64,000 nucleotides of DNA from Klebsormidium nitens (GCA_000708835.1 DF237156.1:80075-144074); one strand, 5' to 3'; shown: positions 11,700 through 24,607, numbered from the stretch's first letter. The notes: generated by a model not told the origin, from the sequence alone. Numbers and translations: made by a program.

Positions 11700-14600
11700 T
11701 CACAGCCGCTTTAATGCCCTTTTCCTATCCACAACCTTTTTCTTGTCCGCTAGTTTCGTGACCGTCTCGCCTTTTGGCTTCTTGGCTGAGGGAGACGAGA
11801 GAACTGTGTTCGGATCCGCAGCCGTGGGTGCACCTGACAAGCAACAGAAATACCAGAATTTAGCTTGGGCTTGAGACCTGACACTTCGCCGGAGCACCAT
11901 CAGTGTTCCAGTTTGCAGAAGTCGAAACAGACTGAATCCGAACACAGCCAGTCACTCAAGGAAAGCTCTAACGTACGTTTGGATGGTCCGAGCAGAAAAG
12001 CTTGCATCTGGGAACATAACGTCCGAAAATCCAAAAGCAAGGGACGAGCGAATCAGTGGGACATCAGCAGTAAAGCTTCGAGACTAACCATTGAGCAATT
12101 TGAGTAATATCAAACCGTTCCCAGAGGGGCACCAGAGCGGGCCAGAAATAAGAGAAGAGCGGGACCCGGTAAGGTGGGGCAAACACTACGAACAGTGGGC
12201 ACAATCCACAGGGACTCAGGTGATAACGAGAACAGCAGGGCAGGAACAGTATTGTGAGCGCAGAAACAAGGAAAAGGAGCAGAAACAGGAACAACGGGCG
12301 GCCAGAACTACTTCAAAAAGTAGGGCAGAAAGGACGCACAAGAATTGCCGAAACAGGGGGGCAGACATGACGAAATGTGAACAACTCAGAGCGGGGGCAA
12401 GACCAGACTGAAGCGCTCACCATGAGCGACCCCCTCCGCCGGCGCGCCCGCGTCCGTGTTCGCCGTATCCGTCGACAGGGGGGTCGTCGCCTGCCCGTCC
12501 TTGCCCCCCTCCGTGGCGGATTTCGTTGGCCCCGCCCTCGGCTTGAGTGCGTGGATGCTGGTCAGCAATTGCGCGTGCCGCGAGTAGCCCTCGTAATCCT
12601 CCATCAGCATCTTTCCGGCCTCCTCGTTCAGAGCGGATTCCGGGAACGGCTCGATGAGGAGGCAGCGGATCACGAGCAGGACGTGTCGGATGCCGAGAGT
12701 GGGCTTCCAGTCCTGGAGGAAAGTGGGTTACGAAAAGTGGGTAAGTGAAAATCGACTGCTTTACATATTTTCGACGAGGCTTCCAATCCTCGAGACAAAC
12801 GGCTGGAGTGACTTCAGAAAAGACTGACATAAACTTCTCTTGCTAAAAGGTGTTCTGTTGCTAAAAGAAGGAAGGATGGAGGGACGAGCGAAGGTTCACA
12901 GTTCCTGGGGGATCTACCTCGAAGAAAACCTATGGAGCTTTCCCACTCCGAAAGCAACATGCGGGATCGCCTGCGGACCAAGAATCAGGGGCAGACTTTG
13001 AAATTGCACTGGACAGCCCAAATCCCTCTCTCTTTCCTGAATGAGATTGACATATTCCTGAGGCACCAAAAGACTACAGTGCAATGTTCTTATCACTGTA
13101 CTGTAACAAGTCCAGCTATCCAAGACGGTTGATTGGCCACCAGTGACTGTGACCGACCACAAGTGTTCAGCGTAAGCTGTCAAACATGTTGATGCACAAG
13201 GATGCAAGCCGATCAACCGTTACTGCCTTTATGCCAATAACAACGGATCTGTAGAATGTAGAGGACTGTTTCTATACCTTTTTGAGCGTGTTGACGCAGA
13301 TCTCGCCGCTCTTTGCAATGTTGGGGTGGAAGATTTTCGTGAGGAAGTAGCCCTTGGGGGGAACCTGGGGGAAGTCGGAGCTCAGGACCAGCTTCATCCG
13401 GAACACGCCGCCCTCGTACGGCGTGCCAGCTGGACAAGGAGAAAATGGCAGTGACGTCAGCATTCCGGCCCATCAGGGGTTTCCCCTTTTCGTTGCCCCG
13501 TACAGCCTTGCCGAAATACAAGCGGTGCCGGGGTCATTCTTGTTGCATTTCGAGGGAGAAAAGAGGGATCCCTCTATTCTTATCTTTGTGAAACGCCCAT
13601 CAACGAAAGTGTTGGTTAAGAGAGCGAACAGTACGTGCTGAAAATTTTTCGCTTCTCATATCAGCAGCTCATGCCAAGAGTCTGCCCGTGACCGTCATGA
13701 AACTCACCGGTAAAAGACTCGCTTCTCCACCTCGCTCAATCATTCATCCTGAATGTCTGCTGTAGCACTCTAAGTACTCAACTGAAATTGCGAGGCATGT
13801 TGAGAACGCAAGAAGCAGAAGTCCCTACCTGGCCCATCGATTTCTGCCTGGACGTTAGCAAAGTTGTCCTCATTCACGATGATCCGAATCCCTTCCGGGG
13901 GCTCTGCGTCCAGCGACTTGATCTCTTTTGCCAGCTCCCGCATCACTTTGGGGGACAGGTTCTCGTTTGCTCCCTGCAGCATAATGGGGGCGAAACCAAT
14001 TTAGAGAGGGGCTCTTTGTTGAAGTAGTTCAGAGATTGGTTCATCCCAACCGAAAGCTCGGAATTTCCAGCCTGCAGCAAGTGGAGGGCTAACATTACCA
14101 AAAGGGCTTTCTCCAATTAGCGGGAAGACCATTTGATACCCAAAGGACAGTTCTTCATTTTCAGCCTGCAAAACAGTCATCAAACACTTCAACAAAAGTT
14201 TCACATCCGCAGCCTGCGGAATGGTGGGGTAACGCCAGGATCGGAAGCGCTGCTGTAGAAGCAGGCAAGAATCTCGCAACAACTCAGTAGAAAGGTTCTC
14301 ACTAGCAGCCTGCAGATACTACAGGACAGATTCAGAATAGAAAGAGTTTCAAATCCTGCAACTGAGCCCACCACAAGACAAGGAGAGACCTCGTCGCTGC
14401 GGTCAACAATCCAATATGCAGGATTGCAAAAGGGACCCCAAATATGGGAAGAGAAGAGCCACCACAACCAAAGTAACACGATCATTCCAGCATATAAAAG
14501 AGCATAGAGACACATCCGCTGAATTTACGTAAAAAGGGTTGGCACAGGGTCGCAACATCCATGTCCAAAGAGGACGCGGCTGGTTGCTTGGTAAAGTGCA

Positions 14601-16255
14601 ACTGCTCACTTGAACCACCGGCACAACAGTTCACGGAAAAAGGGGGTAAAGATTGAGGAACAAAAGAAGTGATGCTACCCAATACTCAAGGAAACAAGCA
14701 ATCTTCGTAAGCTTTGGGCCTTCAGAAAGGGGCTGATGTTCCACGAAGTGGGCTTTGGGGCAACTGCAGCTTGCAGAAGAATCTTACTCCCACTGTACCT
14801 GGGGCAAGACACGAGTCATGACTGCACACAGGGCTTGTCATTGGCAACAATTGCACTGGCTTGGGAGCACCAGGCCGCGAAATTATTCATTGCCCAAAGA
14901 TAAGAAGCTGCAGAGATGATCTTATCAAGCCCAGATTTGCTCGCCGTCAGGACCTTTCCGAGAGATGCGTTTTCTCGTGCGACGAAGGCGAATAAGGACA
15001 AACGCCTTGTCAGGCGAACGGTTGCCTGCCCACGTCAGCACGAGCTCTCTCTCGCGGGGCACATTGAGCAGTGAAACGCATCCTTTCAGGGCGCTTTTAT
15101 ACGGCGTGAATGGAGATCACCAAGTGAGTGCTGTTGTGAGAAGTGGCTGACGCTCTCACGCCAAAAGTATCTCAACAATGTAGAGGAGAAGACATGGTGT
15201 TTTTCTGAAAGGGCAATGGCAAGCAACAGAGCAGCCCATTGATCTTGCAAGCGCTTTGTTGCAAAAGCATTCGTCCGTTTGGACAGCAATTGACCACGCT
15301 CACTTTGAGCAGTGACCGGAGTTGCTGCTTTTAGACAAAACCCTTTTTTATTTTGTTGCGACATATCAACCAACACAGCTGGACTCCATGCACAAGTGGG
15401 CACGAGCTGTGCTCTCTTCACCAGAAACGGTGAGCTATGATACAAGGAATACACTCATGGCACAGCATTGGGCCTCAACTTATGCGGCAGCAATACGGAG
15501 ACGCTTTTACCAGAATCTCACTGACCCAGAACCATGATAAGTGGGCAAAAGCGAGTTGAACCACCGTACTGACAGACTGCATGCAGACCAAGCAAATGCG
15601 GGGCAGATTGACTTACGTGCTGTTAGCTCCTCTCTATATCGCGTCCTTAGGAGCACAACCCAAAGTTTAGAGAGCGGGCAATATCTACTTCAGATTCACC
15701 GGTTAGATGGACGGAGCGAGACAACAAAAGATGCAAAGAATTTTTGCGAGCTGTGATGCTGTATATCTGACTTGTGCTGTCTGGAAAATAGATGCTCCAT
15801 GCATTGAATGCTTAACAAGCATGAAGGTGGTTCATTCTCCGGCGCTTTTTCTGCAGAAGGTTCAACAAGAATCCAGCTGAGACCTAGCATAAAGCTTGCC
15901 CATCTTTCCAAAATGGATTGTCAGTTTTGAAAGGGAGTTCCCATAAGTAGAGAGAAAAGGATGAAAAAGAAAAGAAAAACTGGGCTCCAGTCTTGCCCTC
16001 TTACATTAGCAGGAAAATGTCCACAAAACTGTGAGTCATGTATTGCACTTTTGAAAGGGTCAAGCAACCCCCGAAAGCAAAACGGCCCTTTGAAACCAAA
16101 CCCAAGCACCATTCAGCAAAAAGCACTGAATATGAAGGGGAAAGGCTGAACTAGCAATAGCACAATCGAAGGTGTGCGATTACAGATGCAAGCGAGCACA
16201 CCACCCGCACACCAACGAGTTGTTTGATAGTTCATTCGTTTTAGGAACTTACCAT
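11700..16255 (-). CDS. UBE2S: Ubiquitin-conjugating enzyme E2 S (UBE2S / plant UBC22 type)
   Basis: Exons are 16255-16253 (ATG only), 13973-13829, 13429-13278, 12712-12421 and 11833-11700, with phases 0, 1, 0, 1, giving 241 residues. The UBC fold is clear: [20 protein letters not shown], the [20 protein letters not shown] strands, HPN at about 84-86 and the catalytic cysteine in [10 protein letters not shown] (about Cys94), followed by [20 protein letters not shown]. The Lys-rich C-terminus ends DRKRALKRL, matching the LR tail by which animal UBE2S docks on the APC/C. By family knowledge it elongates K11-linked chains on APC/C substrates in mitosis. The first exon is placed at the only ATG/GTAAGT found upstream in phase; if wrong, an in-frame ATG at 13982 would start the protein MLQGANENL. 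Intron 1 is about 2.3 kb. Confidence 0.9.
12760..12795 (-). repeat. Copy of UBE2S exon 4 start in intron 3
   Basis: On the minus strand a CTCGAG/GATTGGAAGCCTCG copy (from 12789 downward) lies 77 bp upstream of the true exon 4 acceptor at 12713 (CCAG/GACTGGAAGCCCACTC). The acceptor AG and the Asp-Trp-Lys-Pro codons are retained, then the copy decays. Confidence 0.7.
13974..14330 (-). repeat. Four decayed copies of UBE2S exon 2 start in intron 1
   Basis: On the minus strand, acceptor-plus-exon-start copies begin at 14071, 14165, 14213 and 14309, upstream of the true exon 2 start at 13973. Spacing is 98, 94, 48 and 96 bp. Each reads GCAG/GCTG then a degenerate version of the GCAAACGAGAACCTGTCC stretch; the copy at 14309 still spells Ser-Glu-Asn-Leu-Ser. 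The near-48-bp harmonic suggests repeated slippage or unequal exchange. Confidence 0.65.
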
Positions 16256-18254
16256 TGTGTGAAGCGACCCCTCCCTCCCTCTGTGAACGCCGTTGACTGC
16301 CCAGCTATGAGATCTTTCAGATGTTTAACACCTCGTGTGTGAGAAATCTTAGTTCAGAGGAGCCCACATGCCGCAATAGGTTGCTCTGTCGTCGCTAAGC
16401 CTCAGGCTGATTCAACCCTAACCTTTGGTTTGATGGGTTCTTTTAAAGGGCAGCAATAAGGTTCACTCGTGTCGATAGGAAGGGACCCACTTATAGACGA
16501 TCGGTGGTTTGGTCAAAGCAGTGCTTAGATAGGACCACTAACCAGTCTCAAGGCTTTTCTGCTCCTTCTCTTTACACCATTAGTTTCTTCTCTCACTCTC
16601 AAATACATCCCCTGCCACGCACAGGCTATCGGTTTGTGGCGTCTATCGGGTAAACCAGTATCCTAGATTGACCTTGTGCACTGGTCTCTCCTCCTTCACC
16701 CAGCGATCACTTCTCTGCTTCAAGCTATGCCAAAGAAAGTCAAACCACAAAAAACCGCAGTACCCCCTTTGCGAAACAGCGTAGGAAACACTCCAGTTCC
16801 CACGCTGTCCGTGCCTTGCTCTTCCAAACTTGGAGCAAACTTTGACTTTGTAGCAGCCTTTCCTGTGATGCAGGGAGACCCTTCTCTGATGGTAGGACGG
16901 TCTCCTCAACGCCTGTTCCTGTTGACAGTGTTGTTTGGAGTGTTCCTGTTCCTCATGTCGGTGTTTTAGAAAGCTGACCCCGTGGACTTCAATTTTGAAA
17001 CTCTCAACCAAACGATGTACGTCAACCATTGATAGCCCGTACATTGCGGGCAACTTCCAGCCGTTGACTGTTTGGGACGATGGAAGGCTACTGGCCCGTG
17101 CCAGAGTCCGAAACTTTAGTAGGTATGGTGGCAGTCTGCACCGATCAACGTCCGCAAATTTGGCCGTCCGCAAACCCTGGAAAGCCTAAACCCTGGCTAC
17201 TCTGAAACAATCAGTGCGCCTCCGCGGCCCCGTGCGCATGAATGGCGCATCATATGCCGCCGATGATCTTACAGCGCTTCTGCATAGCACAGATAGCAGA
17301 GACGCACAAAAGCAGCGAGCCAAAGCAGAGCCAGAAGGCGCCGCCTAACCGGCCAGCCCCAGAGTTCCAGTTATTCTGGGCCCTGAGTACCCTTCGAGTA
17401 CTTCCTTAGGAGACTGAGGAGGTACTCCACTGGGCCCAGTACTGGTACTCGGAGGATCGGAGCTGGAAAGATTCTGAGCTTTGATAGGTGAGTTTGCGGA
17501 TACTGAGAGAAGCTGGAAACGATTGATAATATTACAAGGCAATCATGGACAACTCAACAACTGGTCAAACAGTGGTTTTGTTCTTGCGCCGGATCTGACT
17601 CGATTGCCCAGAAACCTGAAAAGACACCTGCACTTCTCAGGTATAACATGAGGTGTCGACTTAGAAACCGTTCTAGCATTTGAGCGGAAGCTGGTTTCCT
17701 TGGCTCCTCAACTTTGTTTGTTCAGGTTCCCGACTGTCTTCAACGTTCAGGCTTGCCCATAAATCCAGAATATCACCGGCTAAGTGCATAGTACTTCAGA
17801 TAACGCGGACAGTCTTGCGGCACTGATTCAACAAGGATAGCAAGCGGATTTGTTGACAGCAGTTACTACAGACGTCTCAGTCACCCACCAACCAGTGGCC
17901 CACCAAAACAAGTGGAGCTTACATCGACCGGCTCCCTAAGTCAGTGTTCTTTTCTGGCGGGGGGTATTGACGACGATACAAATGACTCAAACGTTCAAAC
18001 GTTTGGAATCTCCATAAGCGGACGCAGAATACAGCCTTAACAGCAGTTGCGTCAAGCTGCAACTCCATTAGCCTCAAGCAGGCTTGGATCGCCTCTACTT
18101 CATTCCAAAGTTTAGCTTGCTTTGGTGAACGATCAATCGCAAGCAGGGGGATCGGTCGGCAAGGAATACACAATTGCTGACATCATGCTGATGCTTAGCG
18201 GAATCTGCTTCTGAAACCGCTTACCTTCCTGATTTGCAGAACGGAACGAGAATC
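16256..18254. other. Spacer and 5' region of the upstream seven-exon gene
   Basis: Upstream of the UBE2S start (minus) and of the first copy of the tandem gene (plus). A GCAAATTTGGCCGTCCGC block near 17150-17175 recurs near 23722-23745 before copy 2, so the duplicated unit starts here. The TATA box seen in copy 2 is not preserved in the corresponding stretch (about 17270-17300). The minus-strand open frame 16643-17173 has no recognisable features. Confidence 0.45.
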
Positions 18255-21200
18255 ATGGCCGGACTTCTGGGTGCCAAATGGCACGAACTCTCGTCAGAGC
18301 TTGAAAAGAGAAGGTCCGGTGAAGGTGGATCTGCCGAATCGGATGATAAGAAGAAGGAGCTCTCCTTTTTAATGAGGCACCTTAAAATACTGGACGTGCG
18401 CGCAAGGCTGCACGCCAGATCAGGGATCGACTTTGATACACGTTACAAGCACGGGCGCAAAGGTGAGAGAAGGCTCAGCAAATCACAACGGGCCCTGCTC
18501 TGGGCAATGATGCCATGCAGGCATCGCGACGTTCCTCTTAGGAGTGGTTCAACCAAAAGCACAGATCAAAAGAAAAGAAATGTTCCGGTAGGTGGAAACC
18601 CTATTTGTCCAACGGCACAAGATCTCGGAAGTTGATGCCGCGGACCTTGGGAAGTGCCTCATCCGTTTGGGTCTCCTCTTTGACATCGTTGATCTGCACC
18701 TTCGTCGAAACAACTTGAACCCACATCGCCGCTATTTTCTCACGTCTTCTGTTCCGTCCAGAGCGGAGCATCACATTGGGCCCCCATTGCCTAACGAGAC
18801 CTACTAGCTCCAAATGGCCCGTTGACAAGTCGACCACTTCTGATCACTTGTCGATCGATATGACACTACTTTATCTTTTGACACAGGTTGACGCCCAAGA
18901 AGCACGTACGATTGGCTTTTCTCCTTTCATTCATCTGAAAAGAGTTACGTGCTTTTACAACCTTGGGAATAATTAACGATCATTTACTCCTGTCTGACAC
19001 CCTCTGACCCTCTTTCTGGCATCTTAAAGTTGCTGTTTTTCGGGGGTGCAGACTTGTGAAGTAGGTAAAAGCAAGATTAATGGGAAGAATTTTGCTGCAA
19101 AGCGGACGCAGGCAGACAACAATCATCATCCTTCTCCTTCCGATTCAGCTTTGCCTTGATTTGATACTGATCAGGTATATCTGCTCGCCAAGATAGGATC
19201 GACGTTATGACGACTCGACCTCTCTGATACTGATGGCTTCAAATTTCAGACGTTAATCTGACAAACCCATCGGCATGTGTTTTGCAAGGTTCGGGCAAAA
19301 GTGAATACCTGGTTCAGCCACGTGTCATCTGCGAAGATGACACGTGGCGCTTCTTGGGAAACGGCCGCCTCGTGCTCAGCATAGACGTCAAGGACGGGAC
19401 CTGTAACGCGGTTCCTGAGCACGTGGCAGTTGCCGTCAGCTGCATTAAACACGCCTGGATCGCGAGTACAGAGGAGCATTCCTCAGATTGGACGCACCAT
19501 TTTGACCTGATATACAAGTGAATACCTTTTCTCGCTTCCGTCCCTACTTGAAGTGAGGTCCCTTGTTGGGCCTCCGAGCTTCGCAGCGTTCGGATCAACT
19601 TGCAAATGTTGTCCAACAGTAGGAGCAGCATAGAGACTTCATCGCCACAATGATTCCCAGAGCTTTTCAGTGGCATCACATAAGTGATGGCAATGTGATC
19701 TGAGCTACTATCATTCTTTCGATCAGTTGTTCAACAGTTTCTGTATTCCAGAACGAGTCCAGAACGTTCAATCGTCCTTTTCTTAACCGTCAGCCTACGC
19801 TTAAGAGCTGTCCCTCCCCACATCGTAAAGTATAACAAAGTAGAGTCCCTGCCGAAAATAATTTACGATGAGCACAATAGAACGTTACACCCTAACCCTT
19901 TTACTTCTGACTGCAGGCTGGACAGGTGCCGGACTCATCAAGCTTCAAGAAAAGGACGCTTTTCCGGACCGCTACATAGACACGATCACCCCTTGGTCCG
20001 CTAAAGAGCGGTGTGACCATATTGCGAAACGGATCCCGTCGGCTCTCGTTTTGTACCGCATGATGTGCCTCTTTCCAACCCTGGATGTGCCGACGGTCGA
20101 TTGGTACAAGTGTCTCTGGGACTTCTCATTGAAACACAAAGCGACCGGATTCTTGCTACAGATATGGGAACACAAGGCCGGTTTGCAAGCCAGGGTGAAC
20201 TCCTATGCTATCGTCCCGCTTTAATTCTTGGTCTGAGGTCCTCAGACAATAAGTGCTCACAAAAAAATGAAACGGGGTCTTGGCCAGGCCGAACAGAAGG
20301 GCAAAGAGGTTGTGGCCCACTTTCAGTGAACATTGTGCACCTCGCAAGCTCGTTCCGCTTGGGTAGCAGAGTAGTGCCTTGAAACAGATTTGTGTGGCGA
20401 ACCTTCACTCGCCATTTGAATGATATACAGAACAATGGCGCAGCTCTCATCCTCGCATGTCTCAGAAAAATCGACTCGGTATACTTCAAAGAACAAAGAC
20501 TATGCGCGCCTCGTCGTTCAGTTCTCTGCCAACACTGCAAAGCAATCTCAGCCGTTCTAACCCTGCCGAGCTTCATTCTCCTGCCATCGCACGTTTATCA
20601 AGTTAACATGCACTAACCCAAAATTCCGGTTCCGTTCAGATCTACTGGACGGGCAGCCTTGAAAGCCCTGGTCCGGGGCCGGAATGTTTCCAGGCTGACG
20701 CGTGCGCGTTTCTGGAGCTGCTCCTTTCGGACGAGTGCCGGCATCCCTGTGGAGTGGTCGCGGGTTCCATTGATCCTGCTCTTCTGGACACCTGCAGCGC
20801 AGCGGCACAAAAGGTGACCTAAATTTACCGATATTGCACTGCCTTTGAATTTTCTCTCTTGATGTTTTTTACTTCTTGATTTTGCTTCATATTGCGTCTC
20901 CCGCGGAAGGAACGTCCCAAACGCTGGAATACGTCACACTGCTCAGGGTCATTCCAATGCTTTCTTCTTTCAAAGTTTAAGTGGTGGCCTATTTGTCGCC
21001 CCTCGTCATTATGACGAGTTGGCTTTCGGAAACACGTAGGCTGGAGAAGGGTGCGACGCTGAGCAGCCAATGAGCAGCTACCGTCGCAAATCGAAAAGCA
21101 GCCAAGCAAGTTAGGACGGCGCGCTCTTGAACAGTAAGTTCTAGGGCTGCCACTTATTCGCTTCAAGTCTTCTCCATGCGCACGCATGTTCGCCCCACCT

Positions 21201-22565
21201 CTTTCCGCGTCCCCGTCTTCCAAACTCAATCGAATCACTCAACAGAGTGTATGTACGCTTGACAATCACAGGATGTTTGTTGTAGTTTTGTATCTGCAGC
21301 AGCGAAGATATATGGTGGACCTACCGCAAACCCACAGGGATCGGCTGACGCCCGAGGACGAATCGGCGGCGCGCGCGGTCAGAGATAAGTGGAAAGCCCT
21401 CGAAGAACCGGACAGGCAAGCGCTCCTGAGCTTACTATGGCGAATTGCTTTCCGCATTAATTTCGTGCGACGGCAAAGTTTCTTTTCCTGCAAGATGAGT
21501 CACGAAGTGAAAGATGGGGGAAAAAGTTTGGAATGGTCTGGAAAAGCGACCGAGTGCTGTGGTGTACTTTGGTCCCTAAGTCAAATTGTGGCGCCTTTTC
21601 GAAGGTTGAAGGCAGTAATGCTCTTTTCTTCCTCAGCTGCCGGGGGTTTGATTCTAACGAGGGTGCTCGAGGAGCTTCTTAACGAGTCGCTTCTTGCGTT
21701 CTAGAAAGGCACCTTTGCGTCACGTCTTTCCTCACCTGCTCGCCACAATCTGGTATCGCACCAATACCTCCTTCAATTTCTGATGCAGCGCCCCACAAGA
21801 CGGTTCCGGTCGCTTGGAGGTCCGCTTCCGTTTCGCTACCAAATCAATCATCTTAGGCGACTTGGAGCCGGAATCTGCGGCGCCCAGAAACAAGAAGCTG
21901 AAGGCGGAAGTGGTGAGAAGGTGTAACGGTCCCCACGTTCCAACTTTCTTAAGCTCCACCAGTGCTACAGCAACATCAACGGTTCCTGACAAAACAGTTT
22001 ATTCTCAAGCCTTGGCTGCTTTTGCGCTTCATGATCAGTCGTCGTTTCGCTCAATGCTCTTCATCATCGGTATCTCGCAGGACGGCAAGCACTGTCGTTT
22101 GAAGGGTGTTGCAGAGATGTATGAGCCCAGTGTAGGATCACGTTCTTCTCTTGATTTGTTCTGGAAGAAAATCTTGAGGAAACTTCTGCCCAGGATCCGT
22201 CGACCGTTCCCTTCTGCGTGACGATCTCCTCGGCGCTGCTGCTCTACCGTCTTCTCGCCCTCTTCAGCCTCCTCGACCGCGAAACGCGCCTCTCCAATGG
22301 ATCTTACGAAAGCGTCCAGACTCCGGTTGAGATTCTTCGACCCGAAGTCCCTGACTCCGTCTGGTACACGGAGATTGCCCACGTGGCGTCCGGAACCGTC
22401 GTCCGGTTTGGCGACTACCGCGGCGCGGCAAGCGTCTGGGCGAAAGCGTCCGAAGGAGCTGACATGGACAAGCTCAAGGGGGATCTTGAGTCGTTGCTCG
22501 AGCTGCTGTGCGGCGAAAAGTCCCCGCATACGTACGACAAAGTGGTCGCCGGGTGTGTAGCTTGA
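18255..22565 (+). CDS. Seven-exon protein of unknown function, upstream tandem copy (probably decayed)
   Basis: Coding exons are 18255-18462, 19289-19517, 19917-20194, 20640-20813, 21300-21415, 21789-21912 and 22194-22565; the first exon begins after an acceptor at 18239, so a 5' UTR exon is likely. All seven exons stay open in the frame shared with copy 2 (24608-28969), and exons 1, 2, 5 and 6 have identical lengths. Exon 3 is 278 bases against 274, a 4-base net insertion just after its acceptor, so exon 2 (phase 2) does not join exon 3 in frame. No alternative acceptor restores it; an inner exon 2 donor at about 19464 could. Intron 5 uses a GC donor (CAG/GCAAGC). Unlike copy 2, no TATA box is visible. 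I call it a probable recent pseudogene. The protein matches no family I recognise. Confidence 0.6.
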
Positions 22566-23845
22566 GAGGCCCCTTGCGGTATTGCGGGCCCCGTGCATTC
22601 GTCCCCTCTGATAGTTCCCAACAGGAACCAGAAGCAGGTCGAGTCTGACAATATTCAAGACTCTTGAAATCTATGTGTGGATTGGACTCTTGAGTTCTAC
22701 GGTGTGGACTGGTGCCTCCCTGCGCATGACAAATGACTGCCACGGTTTTCATGCAGCGGCCCGGCCCGCAAATGGCATAACGTCACGCCCCGCCGAGCCT
22801 ATCACGCAGGCGCCAGTCTGTACATGTTAGTACGCAAATGAATGTGACCGGACTCGGTATTATAAGTACCAATAGTGCGATCCAGCTCAACGCAAACAAC
22901 CGTCAAAAAGTAGGAGTAACTGGTTTTTGGTGGCAGGAGGTCCTTTTCCTGATCCCGTTCCTTATGGAGCTTTCCCGTGAGTGAACCAAGAACTATCAGA
23001 ACCGAGAGGGCCGCCGGGTCTTCGTATCTCGCGTCGGCGGTCCGTAACCACTGCCCTGTCGCGCTCACGTCGCAGTCGGCCGAGAAATATTTTTCGCTCG
23101 CCTGCAATCGCCTTCGGTTTGGCCCGGGCGGGCTTCTTCGCATTGTGTGTCACCATGATTTTCCTCCTAGCCAGCCACTGCCACACCTCCGGTGGTCAAC
23201 CTGCTATCATACTTGGTTCTCAGTCGGGTGGTTCGAGATAGGCGTCTCTCGGCTCGACTTCAAGTTGAAACCGGCCGTCAGTACGGCACCCATTTCTGCT
23301 CGCTACGGTGAGGTGACGGGCAGCGCAAACACCGACGTCTGCGGTCGCCTCTTTAAAGAACACGGCGAAATGGCAGGTGGCGCTCGGAACGGACGAAGGA
23401 CGATTGTGTCGTCTTCCGCGTCTCTTTGTGATTTACAGCCTGGGTTGTCCCTTTTCATCTTCTGAGCTAGAGGATTTTGAGCGAGCCTGCCGCTTCGACG
23501 CGGCCTAACTAAAGTGTCTGCCTCTTTGCTTCTGTTGCTTTGTAACGTTGCACATGCAGTCCAGGCCCGCACTTGCCTGACAATTTGCATCTCATTCAAT
23601 TCGTGTGCACCCATCATATTGCAGTCTGGCGGTCACGCACTAGCCATCATCAGAAATTTGGACGTTTACAGGACTATTACACCATTGAACGGAAGATGAG
23701 CCTGAGCGGTCCCAAGCGCGTCCGCAAATTTGGCCGTCCGCAAATCCTCTCAGCCGTCAAAACCCTGGTGCGCCTCCGGCCGGCGGCGCGGTATCTCCAA
23801 TATTCCATGTTGCTTTGCTATCCAGTAAGAATAGCGCAGCGCACA
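22566..23845. other. Spacer between the tandem gene copies
   Basis: It contains no gene that I can support. Frames such as 22977-23465 plus lack features. The right end (from about 23700) is the 5' flank shared with copy 1. Confidence 0.4.
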
Positions 23846-23853
23846 TATATAAG
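23846..23853 (+). promoter_or_regulatory. TATA box upstream of tandem copy 2
   Basis: TATATAAG in a CG-rich surrounding, followed by a putative 5' leader that includes a GAGCTG/GTAAGT-like donor near 23960-23966. This is consistent with a non-coding first exon spliced to the coding exon at 24593. The matching position upstream of copy 1 has no TATA. Confidence 0.5.
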
Positions 23854-24607
23854 CAGCGAGCTGCATTCACGGACTCCAGGAGCTAGGCGCCGCGTGTCCA
23901 GACACTCCATTGACCCAGTCGGCTCAGCAAATTGCTGGAAGCTGCCGGAAGCATTCAGAGCTGGTAAGTTTGGAGAGACTGAAGAGACACCTAAAAGAAT
24001 CTTTCCGAAGACCGTCTGCAGTAAGATCTAAAGTCCTTTGTTCCAGATAGGTAGATCAGAAGAACGGTGACTGTTATGATTCGCTTCTTACAGCTTTGGC
24101 TTGTTCAAGGTCGGATCAAGTTCTCGTCTTCTGTGCAATGCCATCCTCGGGCCCCTACTACTTGAGTCCAATCAAAGACTGAAATGAGTGCTTGAATCAT
24201 TGATGTCCTAGTGCGGCTTTACTGATCCAAAATGAATAGAAAGCAATTTTGCTGCTACTTATTATTGCAGACATCCAGTCCAAAGAAACGTACCAAAGGA
24301 ACATTGCACGTTTTGATGGCATCTTTTATCCTTGTGATACAACAAACAACAGCACTCAAGAATGTCGGGATGCTCAGTATCTCACCTGACGCAAACCTTA
24401 GCCTTAAGTTGTGTCAAGCTACACTCCAAAATCCCAAGTAGGCTTTGATGGCCTTTGCTTTCGTCATAGGCTTGCTAAGTCATAAAAAAAGCTGAGCAAC
24501 AGGATTCGCCAGGGACTTGACGTCTGCTGACGTCATGCTGATGCTCAACAGAATTACCTGCTTCCGAGAACGCTTGCCGTCCCGATTTGCAGAACGGAAC
24601 GCTAGTG

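Noticed and set aside
16643-17173. 176-residue open frame on the minus strand
   Set aside because: Composition is rich in Arg/His/Lys/Cys without a domain, the region lies in the 5' flank shared by the tandem genes, and no splice pattern or homology supports it.
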